NCBI GenBank assembly: GCA_902797015.1
Contig: CADBRG010000033.1
Location: 1 to 7,445 of the forward strand
Length of the DNA stretch: 7,445 nt
From: an uncultured Lachnospiraceae bacterium
Lineage (GTDB): Bacteria > Bacillota > Clostridia > Lachnospirales > Lachnospiraceae
Reading direction: 5' to 3'
Shown here: positions 1-5,787 of the stretch, piece by piece
Layout: each line of letters opens with the position of its first letter
How positions within the stretch are numbered: the first letter of the stretch is position 1
The notes under the pieces: model-generated
Database searches by the model: none
What the model was told of the DNA's origin: nothing
Seen by the model: only the letters and a program-made list of their open reading frames with translations
Program-made: the position numbers and the translations under genes

Positions 1-1
1 C

Positions 2-922
2 AGGTACTATGATCTTACAGACCGGTTTGATATTATTTATTTTTCGGATCCATATGATGCAATGGCGCACGAAGTTCATTCTATTCAGTATGCGGCATCG
101 GGAAATGTCCTGCCGGTCTATGTGAATTATGGATATGATGTCGGTTATTATTTTATGTATTCGAGGATGAAAGGTCCCGAGCTGAATTATGTATGGAAAT
201 ACTTCACTGAAACGACCTATTCGCAGGAAGACATTGTGAGACTTCAGGTAATTGGCGGGAAAAATGTGGTATTGACCGGCTATGCGAAGATGGATACATA
301 TGCGAAATATCCTGCAAAGCGGCAAGGCCGGCGCAAAAAGATTCTGATCACACCGCATCATACCATTAATATAAAGGAACTGCCGTTATCTAATTTCAGG
401 ACGTATCATAAGCTGTTGCTGAACCTGCCAAAACTGTTTCCTGATGTTGATTTTGTATTCCGGCCCCATCCGCTGATGTTTTTCAGAATGATAAATGAAA
501 AGGTCTGGACCGGGGAACAGGTTGACCGTTATCTGGAACAGCTTAAAAGAGCCGGGATCGAATATTCTGAGGGCGGGGAATATCTGCATCTTTTTGCGGA
601 ATGCGATGCGATCATCAATGATTGCGGTTCCTTTACAATGGAGTGGCTTTTCACAGGAAAACCCGGATGTTTTGTCTGGAATGAAGAACTGAAAGAGGAG
701 CAACTGACCACCCAGATGAAGAAGGCGATATCCAGATACCGGATTGCCCGCAGTGAAGAGGATATTATCCGGTTTGTTTCAGATGTTACAGAAGGCGTGG
801 ATGCCGAAGAGCATGTTATGGATGACTGGATCAGGGAGCATATTGCTGTTAACTATCCGCATGCGGCAGAAAAGATACTTGCGGAAATGGATATTATAGA
901 AGGTGCAGACTATGAATCGTAA
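2..922 (+). CDS. CDP-glycerol glycerophosphotransferase-like protein, C-terminal part (5' end outside window)
   Basis: The reading frame is open from the first bases of the window, so this is the C-terminal ~306 codons of a longer protein; the ATG at 62 is internal, since the conserved-looking sequence continues upstream of it. Family members (TagF/TarF-like) transfer glycerol-phosphate or ribitol-phosphate from the CDP-activated donor to a membrane-linked acceptor at the inner face of the membrane. The call rests on the order of family landmarks: TPHHT at 350-364, RPHP at 461-472, and the motif NDCGSFTMEWLFTGKPGCF starting at 617, which corresponds to the usual D-x-x-S...E...GKP donor-binding segment. 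The gene overlaps the next one by 11 bases and lies with a TagD-like cytidylyltransferase that could make its donor. Donor sugar-alcohol and acceptor cannot be read from the sequence. Family assignment is fairly secure; the exact polymer is inference. Confidence 0.8.
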   Translation, partial: RYYDLTDRFDIIYFSDPYDAMAHEVHSIQYAASGNVLPVYVNYGYDVGYYFMYSRMKGPELNYVWKYFTETTYSQEDIVRLQVIGGKNVVLTGYAKMDTYAKYPAKRQGRRKKILITPHHTINIKELPLSNFRTYHKLLLNLPKLFPDVDFVFRPHPLMFFRMINEKVWTGEQVDRYLEQLKRAGIEYSEGGEYLHLFAECDAIINDCGSFTMEWLFTGKPGCFVWNEELKEEQLTTQMKKAISRYRIARSEEDIIRFVSDVTEGVDAEEHVMDDWIREHIAVNYPHAAEKILAEMDIIEGADYES

Positions 923-1625
923 ATCCCAGGTGATTGGAGTATTAGGTGGTATGGGAACCTATGCGACCATCCATCTGTTCCGGCAATATGCAGAGGTATT
1001 TCCCGCAGAACGGGAATGGGAGCGTCCGCGGATCATGATTGATAACCGGTGTACGATGCCAAGCCGTGTCCGGGCTGCATTATACGGAGAAGACAGAGAG
1101 CAGCTGATCAGCGAGATGTCAGATTCTGTCAGTCATCTGATCAAAAGTGGCTGCGACAGGATTCTTCTGGCATGCAATACGGCCCATTTGTTTCTTTCAG
1201 ATCTATATGACCGGGTGCCGGAGGCAAAGGAAAAAATTGTAGATATTATAGAAGTTTGTACAGATGGATTAAGGGAAGACGGAGTGAATGAAGTCTTTCT
1301 TCTGGCTTCGGAGGGAACCATAGCTTCCGGAATCTACCAGGAAGCGTGCGGGGTGCGCGGCATCCGGTGTGAGGCACCAAAGGAGAAGGAATTTGCCCGG
1401 TTACGGGCCTGTATAGAGGCGGTAAAAAGAAACCGGTATTCAGATGACGTACGTATAATGTTTTCAGAACTGGTCAACAGAGGCAGTACGTGCGTACTCG
1501 GCTGTACAGAACTGCCGGTCTTATATGAAAAATATTTTGATCTCTGTTCTGATACAAGAGCGTATGATCCTGTTTTAATGGCGCTTACCCGAATCAGAGA
1601 CGAGTACAATGAGGTATATTTGTGA
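912..1625 (+). CDS. Aspartate/glutamate racemase family protein
   Basis: A 237-residue cytoplasmic enzyme of the PLP-independent Asp/Glu/hydantoin racemase superfamily, which inverts the alpha carbon of an amino acid using two cysteines. Both are visible: Cys88 in ACNTAH and Cys198 in LGCTELP. The N-terminal GVLGGMGTYAT (residues 9-19) is the usual aspartate-racemase opening. Length fits the family (about 230-250). An upstream GTG at 903 is in frame, but the ATG at 912 is preferred because GAAGGTG lies at a proper distance before it. The start overlaps the end of the upstream gene by 11 bases and its stop shares a base with the next ATG (TGATG), so translation is probably coupled. Aspartate is the likeliest substrate by motif style, but glutamate or another amino acid is possible. 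Since it sits in a surface-polymer-like operon with an ATP-grasp ligase, I infer that its product is a substrate for that ligase rather than for peptidoglycan. Confidence 0.85.
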   Translation: MNRKSQVIGVLGGMGTYATIHLFRQYAEVFPAEREWERPRIMIDNRCTMPSRVRAALYGEDREQLISEMSDSVSHLIKSGCDRILLACNTAHLFLSDLYDRVPEAKEKIVDIIEVCTDGLREDGVNEVFLLASEGTIASGIYQEACGVRGIRCEAPKEKEFARLRACIEAVKRNRYSDDVRIMFSELVNRGSTCVLGCTELPVLYEKYFDLCSDTRAYDPVLMALTRIRDEYNEVYL

Positions 1626-2062
1626 TGAAGAAAATCCTGACATTTGGCGTATTTGATTATTTTCATATCGGGCACCTGAATCTTTTTAAGAAGTGCAGGG
1701 AATACGGAGATTATCTGATCGTAGGTGTGCAGAACGGCGCATATGTCTCACAATTCAAACCGGATCATGAGTGCTTTTATTCTACGGAGGAACGCCTGGA
1801 GATGATCAGGGCTTTGCGTATTGTCGATGAGGCATTTGTTTATGACACACTTTGTCCCGCAACAATGGAAATGACAGATTTTGATATTCTTGCACTGGGG
1901 GAGAATCATTTCGGGAAACGATTCGATGAGATAAAGAAGTGGTGCGATACACATGGTAAATCCGTCATTCGCCTGAAGAGGACCCCGCAGATCAGCTCCT
2001 CTTTGATCAAAAAAGAATTACTGGATAAATATAGCAGAACGTTGGAGAATACAGATGAGTAA
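1625..2062 (+). CDS. TagD-like cytidylyltransferase (glycerol-3-phosphate cytidylyltransferase family)
   Basis: A 145-residue single-domain nucleotidyltransferase, the usual size for TagD/GCT enzymes (about 130), which couple CTP and a polyol phosphate to give a CDP-alcohol. The N-terminus TFGVFDYFHIGH holds the HxGH signature (His14-His17), and residues 119-129 RTPQISSSLIK match the second conserved motif, normally RTxGISTTxIK. The Gly of that motif is replaced by Gln, a modest departure that may bear on substrate. The ATG at 1625 is preferred over the in-frame GTG at 1622; GAGG at about 1610 serves as ribosome binding site. It overlaps the racemase stop by one base and the ATP-grasp gene by eight. 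With the glycerophosphotransferase-like gene upstream, CDP-glycerol or a related CDP-polyol is the expected product. Family is clear; the substrate is inferred from context. Confidence 0.85.
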   Translation: MKKILTFGVFDYFHIGHLNLFKKCREYGDYLIVGVQNGAYVSQFKPDHECFYSTEERLEMIRALRIVDEAFVYDTLCPATMEMTDFDILALGENHFGKRFDEIKKWCDTHGKSVIRLKRTPQISSSLIKKELLDKYSRTLENTDE

Positions 2063-3272
2063 GAAAATCATGGTCATGTCCGCATCTATAGACGGACGTT
2101 TACTGACAGCGGTAAAGACTGCAAAAGAGCTTGGAATGGAAACAGTAGCAATCGTACGGTTAGAGGATGAACTGTCAGTGCCAAATGCTGATCACTGTTA
2201 CGCGGTAGATGGTGAAGATACGGAACAATTGCTTGAGATAGCAAAAAGGGAAAAGATTGACGGTGTGCTGGGGGTGTTTGACAAGACTGCGCTTTCGGCG
2301 GCAATTATTGCAGATGAGATGGGGCTTGTGGGAAACAGTCCTGAATGTGTGAGAACGCTTATGGAGAAAGGAAGGTTCCGCAATCTACAAAAAAATATTG
2401 GGTTATTTTCGCCGGCTCATATAGAATCGGATCAAACGGAGGGACTGAAAGAAAAATGTGCCGGGCTTACCTATCCGGTCATAGTGAAGCCGGTTTTGTG
2501 TTCCTCCTCTTTTGGTCAGACCAGAATTGAAGACGAGCGGGAATTGATCCCGGCGTTCAGAAATGCAGCAGAATATTCCAGAAATGGGGCTGTATGTATT
2601 GAGGAGTTTGTTGAACATGATTCTTTGCAGATTCTGGAAGCAGAGGTGTTCCTTGTCGGAGATGAGATCTTGTGGGATGGTGTCTATTGGTGTTATCGGT
2701 TTCCGGAAGCGCCGCTTCGCCCGGTACTTTGCGTTTTTCCGGATACGCTTGACAGCAGACAGGAGATGGTGTTTAAAGCTGCGGTCAAAAAAGCACTGCT
2801 GGCATCCGGAGCAAGGATCGGTGAATTTGATATTGAAGGATTTTTTACTGAGGAAGGGGAGTTTTTTATAATTGAAATCAATCCACGACCGGCCGGATAT
2901 TATGCTCAGCAAGATGTGCAGTTGTTCTGTGGGGTGGATTATACAAAACTCCTTGTAACAACTGCTGTAGGCGACCTGTCGTATTACGAAGAGCTGAAAC
3001 ACTTTCAAAGGCAAAGACAATATCTTTTGTCTTATGCTGTATTCAGTTTTCGGCCGGGAGTTTTTGATCATGTGTATATAGATCCTGCCATCAAAGAGGC
3101 ACTTCTTGTGTTCCGCGCTTTTCCGGGAGGAGAATCGGGGGCTTATATTGAGGATATTCACGCTGATAACCGTCCGGTTGGCATGGCTGTTTTTGGTTTT
3201 TCGTCAGAGGAAGAGATGAACAGGGTAAGGGATCATATCCGTGAGCTTGTGTATGTTGTATTAAGAAAGTAG
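2055..3272 (+). CDS. ATP-grasp ligase, substrate unknown
   Basis: A 405-residue soluble enzyme with the ATP-grasp architecture: an N-terminal pre-ATP-grasp region (residues 1-95), then MEKGRFRNLQ (103-112), the YPVIVKP strand with the phosphate-contacting Lys145, a flexible CSSSFGQTRI loop (149-158), the adenine-side IEEF segment (182-185), and the metal-binding GEFDIEGFF (257-264) and EINPRPAG (274-281) segments with Glu274, Asn276 and Arg278. Such enzymes form an amide or ester bond through an acyl-phosphate intermediate. Roughly 100 further residues follow the catalytic core. The ATG at 2055 overlaps the upstream gene by eight bases and has GGAGAA at 2043-2048. Its position next to a racemase suggests that an amino acid, perhaps of D configuration, is one substrate; the acceptor could be the CDP-polyol or the polymer. 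That coupling is inference. The fold call is very safe, the reaction is not. Confidence 0.85.
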   Translation: MSKKIMVMSASIDGRLLTAVKTAKELGMETVAIVRLEDELSVPNADHCYAVDGEDTEQLLEIAKREKIDGVLGVFDKTALSAAIIADEMGLVGNSPECVRTLMEKGRFRNLQKNIGLFSPAHIESDQTEGLKEKCAGLTYPVIVKPVLCSSSFGQTRIEDERELIPAFRNAAEYSRNGAVCIEEFVEHDSLQILEAEVFLVGDEILWDGVYWCYRFPEAPLRPVLCVFPDTLDSRQEMVFKAAVKKALLASGARIGEFDIEGFFTEEGEFFIIEINPRPAGYYAQQDVQLFCGVDYTKLLVTTAVGDLSYYEELKHFQRQRQYLLSYAVFSFRPGVFDHVYIDPAIKEALLVFRAFPGGESGAYIEDIHADNRPVGMAVFGFSSEEEMNRVRDHIRELVYVVLRK

Positions 3273-3308
3273 TTTTAATCTGTTTTTTCTGAATATGAGT
3301 TGCACTAG

Positions 3309-3452
3309 TCAAGCTATTCTGGACACGTCGGAATCTATGCAGGGAATGGGCAGATCGTGAATGCCAGCAACAGCAAACCATATCCGGCCGGCGGAATCAA
3401 ATATACCAATGCCGGGTATAGGACGATCGTAACTGTGAGAAGGATTTTTTAG
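3309..3452 (+). pseudogene. C-terminal remnant of an NlpC/P60 cell-wall peptidase
   Basis: Reading from 3309 gives SSYSGHVGIYAGNGQIV followed by NASNSKPYPAGGIKY and ending YRTIVTVRRIF before the TAG at 3450-3452. This is the typical end of an NlpC/P60 domain: the GHVGIYxGNG strand holds the second catalytic residue (His, 3324-3326), followed by the closing YR...RRI strand. An in-frame TAG at 3306-3308 lies directly upstream, and there is no start codon, no ribosome binding site and no trace of the catalytic-cysteine half. Only about 47 codons therefore survive, and no function is expected. It probably marks a recombination or deletion between the polymer operon and the ABC cassette. The family identification is by eye but the match extends over most of the fragment. 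Confidence 0.75.
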
Positions 3453-3469
3453 AGTTCGATAAGCCGGGT

Positions 3470-3490
3470 GGGACGATTCTTCTGCCCCCG
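3470..3490 (+). repeat. Dispersed repeat motif, copy 1
   Basis: GGGACGATTCTTCTGCCCCC matches 17 of 20 bases of the reverse complement of the motif at 5415-5435. The two copies are in opposite orientation and lie on either side of the three-gene ABC cassette. From memory, motifs close to GGGACGGTTCTTCTGTCTC recur between genes in many Clostridia genomes and may be REP-like elements; that statement is recollection, not something shown here. This copy is the more degenerate of the two as a hairpin. Confidence 0.55.
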
Positions 3491-3530
3491 CAACTATACA
3501 TGACAAAAAACGGAGAATTCTGTTAAGTGT

Positions 3531-3576
3531 GGTTGGTAGATATCCGGGCAACCCGACTTTACAATAATCATATAAA
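3531..3576 (+). promoter_or_regulatory. Candidate promoter and operator of the ABC cassette
   Basis: Upstream of the ATPase gene a TACAAT (3560-3565) and a TATAAA (3571-3576) could each act as a -10 box, but neither has a good -35 at 16-18 bases. A short inverted repeat GGTTG (3531-3535) / CAACC (3549-3553), separated by 13 bases, sits where an activator or the cassette's own XRE-AbrB protein could bind. A weak core promoter with a nearby dyad is compatible with regulated expression. Low confidence: each part is short enough to occur by chance. Confidence 0.3.
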
Positions 3577-3596
3577 TCATAGATTTGGAGGTCATT

Positions 3597-4319
3597 ATGA
3601 TTATTGTGAAAGTACAGGATCTTGTGAAAAGATATCCTTCATTTGAATTGAAAAGGATAACCTTTGGTCTTGAGAGCGGAAGGATTACTGGTTTTATAGG
3701 CAGAAACGGATCGGGGAAAACGACTACGATCAAATCGATGTTGAATCTTGTCCATTCGGACAGCGGCATGATCAGTTTTTTTGACGAACCTCTGGCTGGC
3801 CATGAATCAGACATTAAAAAGCGTATTGGTTATTCGACTGGCACGGTAAGCTGGTATCCGAGAAAGAAGATCAGAGATATCGTAGATATCGTAAAAAGAT
3901 TCTATGACACATGGGATGAAGCAGCTTACAGGAAATATCTAAATCTCTTTTCTATAGACGAGATGAAAACGCCGCTGGAACTGTCAGAAGGCATGAAAGT
4001 AAAGCTGAATCTTCTTCTTGCGCTTTCTCATAGATCTGAAGTGTTAATTTTAGATGAACCGACCAGCGGTCTTGACCCATTTTCGCGAAACGAGCTGCTC
4101 GGGATTTTTTCTGAGCTTAGAAATGAAGGCGTAGCCGTGTTTTTCTCTACCCATATTATTTCTGATATTGAGAAATGTGCAGATGATATCGTCTATATTT
4201 CAGAAGGAAGAATCATTGCGGCGATGCCAAAAGCGGACTTTATCGGGCATTTTTCGGAGGCTGGTGAAAGCCTTGAAGATACGATGCTCAGGATGGAAGG
4301 AGGGGCGTTTCATGCTTAA
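3597..4319 (+). CDS. ABC transporter ATP-binding protein, YtrB-like
   Basis: A 240-residue cytoplasmic ATPase that should pair with the permease encoded next. Walker A GRNGSGKTT is at residues 35-43, the signature LSEGM at 129-133, Walker B VLILDE at 149-154 followed by PTSGLD, and the switch histidine in STHI at 186. The signature deviates from LSGGQ, and the Q-loop region (IGYSTGTVSWYP, 77-88) has no obvious glutamine; together with the GMKVKL and FFSTHI..DIEK wording this resembles the YtrB branch of ABC-2 exporters. ATG at 3597 is chosen because GGAGG at 3587-3591 precedes it at six bases; an in-frame TTG at 3585 overlaps that Shine-Dalgarno and is unlikely. The reading frame ends eight bases inside the permease gene. 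YtrB-type systems are commonly linked to cell-envelope stress or antibiotic response; the substrate here is unknown. Confidence 0.9.
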   Translation: MIIVKVQDLVKRYPSFELKRITFGLESGRITGFIGRNGSGKTTTIKSMLNLVHSDSGMISFFDEPLAGHESDIKKRIGYSTGTVSWYPRKKIRDIVDIVKRFYDTWDEAAYRKYLNLFSIDEMKTPLELSEGMKVKLNLLLALSHRSEVLILDEPTSGLDPFSRNELLGIFSELRNEGVAVFFSTHIISDIEKCADDIVYISEGRIIAAMPKADFIGHFSEAGESLEDTMLRMEGGAFHA

Positions 4320-4965
4320 TATTCTGCGGAAAGAAATGAGGTTGAGCGCATCGATTATTTCGTACCTTTTTGTTCTGTTCGGGTTCATGTTTCTATTGCC
4401 GGGATATCCTATCCTCTGTGGCGCATTTTTTGTGTGCCTGGGATTATTCCAAAGTTTTCAGACAGCCAGAGAAGCAAATGATATAGTATTTTCGGCACTG
4501 TTGCCTCTGGCAAAAACAGATGTAGTGAAAGTAAAATACCTGTTCGTCTGTCTGCTTGAAATCTGCGCATGTCTGCTGATGGCAGTAGCTGTAGTCCTAC
4601 GGATGACGGTCTTTTCACAGTCCGTCGTATATCAAAGCAATGCCCTGATGAATGCAAATCTTTTCGCATTAGGGATGGCTTGTGTGATCTTCGGATTATT
4701 CAACTGGATCTTTGTGGGCGGATTCTTTCAAACAGCATACAAGTTTGGCCGCCCATTTGTGATCTTTATCATCGTTACTTTTCTGGTCATTATTGCTGCG
4801 GAATCGTTCCATTACGTTCCGGGATTTGAAACATTGAATGCTTTTGGTATTGAGTATATTGCCATGCAGGTGCTATTGTTAACTGTAGGAATCGTAATCT
4901 TCCTTTTGATGACAGTCTTGTCATATAGAAGAGCATGTGTGCATTTTGAAAGAATAGATCTGTAA
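4312..4965 (+). CDS. ABC-2 type permease (ABC2_membrane_5-like)
   Basis: A 217-residue integral membrane protein with about six predicted helices by eye: roughly 14-30, 32-48, 74-97, 115-138, 147-164 and 183-205. After an N-terminal cytoplasmic stretch (MLNILRKEMRL), the first hairpin is followed by a soluble segment with LPLAKTDVVKVKYL (64-77), a pattern typical of small ABC-2 permeases that partner YtrB-like ATPases. The frame is open further upstream (to 4168), but that part overlaps the ATPase gene in another frame; the ATG at 4312 has a strong GGAAGGAGGGG (about 4295-4305) and gives an eight-base overlap, so I take it as the start. One ATPase plus one half-size permease suggests a dimer of each. 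Transport direction and substrate cannot be read from the sequence; export is the norm for the class. Confidence 0.85.
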   Translation: MLNILRKEMRLSASIISYLFVLFGFMFLLPGYPILCGAFFVCLGLFQSFQTAREANDIVFSALLPLAKTDVVKVKYLFVCLLEICACLLMAVAVVLRMTVFSQSVVYQSNALMNANLFALGMACVIFGLFNWIFVGGFFQTAYKFGRPFVIFIIVTFLVIIAAESFHYVPGFETLNAFGIEYIAMQVLLLTVGIVIFLLMTVLSYRRACVHFERIDL

Positions 4966-4979
4966 AGGAGTAAATGACT

Positions 4980-5414
4980 ATGTTGAAAGATAATCTGGTT
5001 ATGCTACGAAATATACATGGTTTTTCACAGGAAGCGATTGCGGAAAAAATCGGTATTTCACGACAGGCTTATGCAAAATGGGAGACTGGCGCCACCGTTC
5101 CTGATATAGAAAAATGCCATCTTCTTGCTGAAGTATACGGGACGACCATAGATAGTCTGATCAGGACAGAACCGGTAGAAGGCATGGGAATGATTCCTCC
5201 TGCGCCGAAAGGGAAAAACATTTGGGGCTCCGTCGCTGTCAACGACCGAGGACAGATTGTCATCCCGAAAGGCGCGCGGGATCTGTTCGGGTTGACAACA
5301 GGAACACGTCTGATCGTTCTCAGCGATGAAAACGGGATTGCCCTGATACCAGATGATGCGTTTATGACAAATATGAAAAGAGCTATGGAATACATAAATC
5401 AAGAGATCGATTAA
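4980..5414 (+). CDS. XRE-family HTH transcription factor fused to an AbrB/SpoVT-like domain
   Basis: A 144-residue DNA-binding protein with two recognisable modules. Residues 1-62 form an XRE-type helix-turn-helix (FSQEAIAEKIGISRQAYAKWE), and residues 84-126 carry VNDRGQIVIPKGARDLFGL and ALIPDD, the swapped-hairpin AbrB/MazE-like fold that also binds DNA or dimerises. A proline-rich linker (about 72-79) joins them. ATG 4980 is preferred to the in-frame ATG at 4974 because AAGGAG at 4965-4970 leaves nine bases to 4980 but only three to 4974. It follows the permease by a short gap and so is the third gene of the ABC cassette, probably its regulator; in the better-known YtrB operon the regulator is a GntR protein, so the class differs. 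Its targets may include the dyad upstream of the ATPase gene, which is inference. Confidence 0.88.
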   Translation: MLKDNLVMLRNIHGFSQEAIAEKIGISRQAYAKWETGATVPDIEKCHLLAEVYGTTIDSLIRTEPVEGMGMIPPAPKGKNIWGSVAVNDRGQIVIPKGARDLFGLTTGTRLIVLSDENGIALIPDDAFMTNMKRAMEYINQEID

Positions 5415-5435
5415 GGAGACAGAAGAACCGTCCCC
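5415..5435 (-). repeat. Dispersed repeat motif, copy 2
   Basis: This copy starts directly after the stop codon of the XRE-AbrB gene: GGAGACAGAAGAACC then GTCCCC. On the - strand the ends GGGGAC and GTCTCC can pair over six bases (one G-U), with a nine-base loop. It is an inverted, 17-of-20 match to the motif at 3470-3490. The adjoining ACTGTGTTC (5436-5444) may belong to the same unit. The placement immediately downstream of a gene is what REP-like elements show, but no transposase is in the window. Confidence 0.6.
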
Positions 5436-5490
5436 ACTGTGTTCAATATTTGAGAATAAGTAAGTATAAAATGATAGTTAAGTGTAAAAG

Positions 5491-5535
5491 ACATCTTTGC
5501 ACGGCTGATAAAGCCGGCAAAGGTGTTTTTGTTTT
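5491..5535 (+). terminator. Rho-independent terminator after the ABC cassette
   Basis: ACATCTTTGC (5491-5500) pairs with GCAAAGGTGT (5516-5525) with a single G-U wobble; inside, CGGCT (5502-5506) pairs with AGCCG (5511-5515) around a GATAA loop, leaving one bulged A. The 15-bp stem is followed by TTTTGTTTT. It lies about 75 bases after the XRE-AbrB stop and should end the ABC cassette transcript. It is partly symmetrical and might also act on the other strand, but the T-tract favours +. Confidence 0.85.
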
Positions 5536-5551
5536 GCAAAAAAGGAGAACT

Positions 5552-5623
5552 ATGACTACCAGAAAGAAAATAGTAGTGTTGCACATCATGAATGAAAAAA
5601 GATCGATACTTTCGTTTTGCTAG
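5552..5623 (+). CDS. Possible 23-codon small ORF
   Basis: ATG at 5552 follows AAGGAG (5542-5547) by four bases, and the frame reads MTTRKKIVVLHIMNEKRSIL then SFC and a TAG stop. The product is basic and resembles nothing I recognise. The ribosome binding site is good but the ORF lies just after a strong terminator, with no clear promoter between them, so expression is doubtful. It could equally be the remains of a longer gene's N-terminus or a chance ORF. Confidence 0.2.
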   Translation: MTTRKKIVVLHIMNEKRSILSFC

Positions 5624-5636
5624 TTTTTGTACACTT

Positions 5637-5680
5637 TTGCCAAAACGAACATGCGTTCGCTATTCTAGAACAGGTGTTCG
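5637..5680 (+). promoter_or_regulatory. Promoter with two tandem LexA (SOS) boxes
   Basis: CGAACATGCGTTCG (5646-5659) is an almost perfect Firmicutes LexA/DinR box, and AGAACAGGTGTTCG (5667-5680) is a second one 21 bases downstream, two helical turns away and so on the same DNA face. A rightward promoter fits around them: TTGCCA (5637-5642), 18 bases, TATTCT (5661-5666). The first box fills the spacer and the second sits just after the -10, the arrangement expected for repression by LexA and release on DNA damage. The boxes are read directly; the promoter assignment is inference, and no obvious protein gene follows. Confidence 0.7.
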
Positions 5681-5750
5681 ATTTTGGATGCCCTGTTGAA
5701 TGCCCTAAGGAATGGTGCTTCGGAAACCCGCTTCCTTTCTGGGTTTCAGA

Positions 5751-5787
5751 CGAGGGGGAGTATTCGAGTCCCGTCTCGCGCTCTTTT
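5751..5787 (+). terminator. Hairpin with T-tract, possible first terminator
   Basis: CGAG (5751-5754) pairs with CTCG (5775-5778) and GGGA (5756-5759) with TCCC (5769-5772), closing a nine-base loop that contains TTCGAG, with a small internal loop. It is followed by CGCTCTTTTTATT. This could terminate weakly upstream of the stronger signal at 5794. The same sequence also resembles the T-arm and 3' acceptor strand of a tRNA, so it may be tRNA-derived instead. Confidence 0.4.

Noticed and set aside
2403..3161. 252-codon - strand ORF
   Set aside because: It lies wholly antisense to the ATP-grasp gene, whose motifs are clear, and its translation resembles no family. Treated as a shadow.
3273..3308. 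Terminator after the ATP-grasp gene
   Set aside because: There is a T-run (3282-3289) but no stem of useful length before it, so I see no intrinsic terminator for the polymer operon in the window.
3309..3551. 80-codon - strand ORF over the NlpC/P60 remnant
   Set aside because: The + strand carries the recognisable NlpC/P60 C-terminus; the - strand product is low in recognisable features and has no ribosome binding site.
3522..5485. GTTAAGTGT in direct orientation at 3522-3530 and 5477-5485 as target-site duplication of the ABC cassette
   Set aside because: Nine bases, AT-rich, and not placed consistently relative to the inverted motif copies; easily chance.
5700..5783. A complete tRNA gene
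   Set aside because: Only a T-loop/acceptor-like 3' part is visible. No matching 5' acceptor strand GCGCGAG, D-arm or standard anticodon arm (5-bp stem, 7-base loop) is present upstream.
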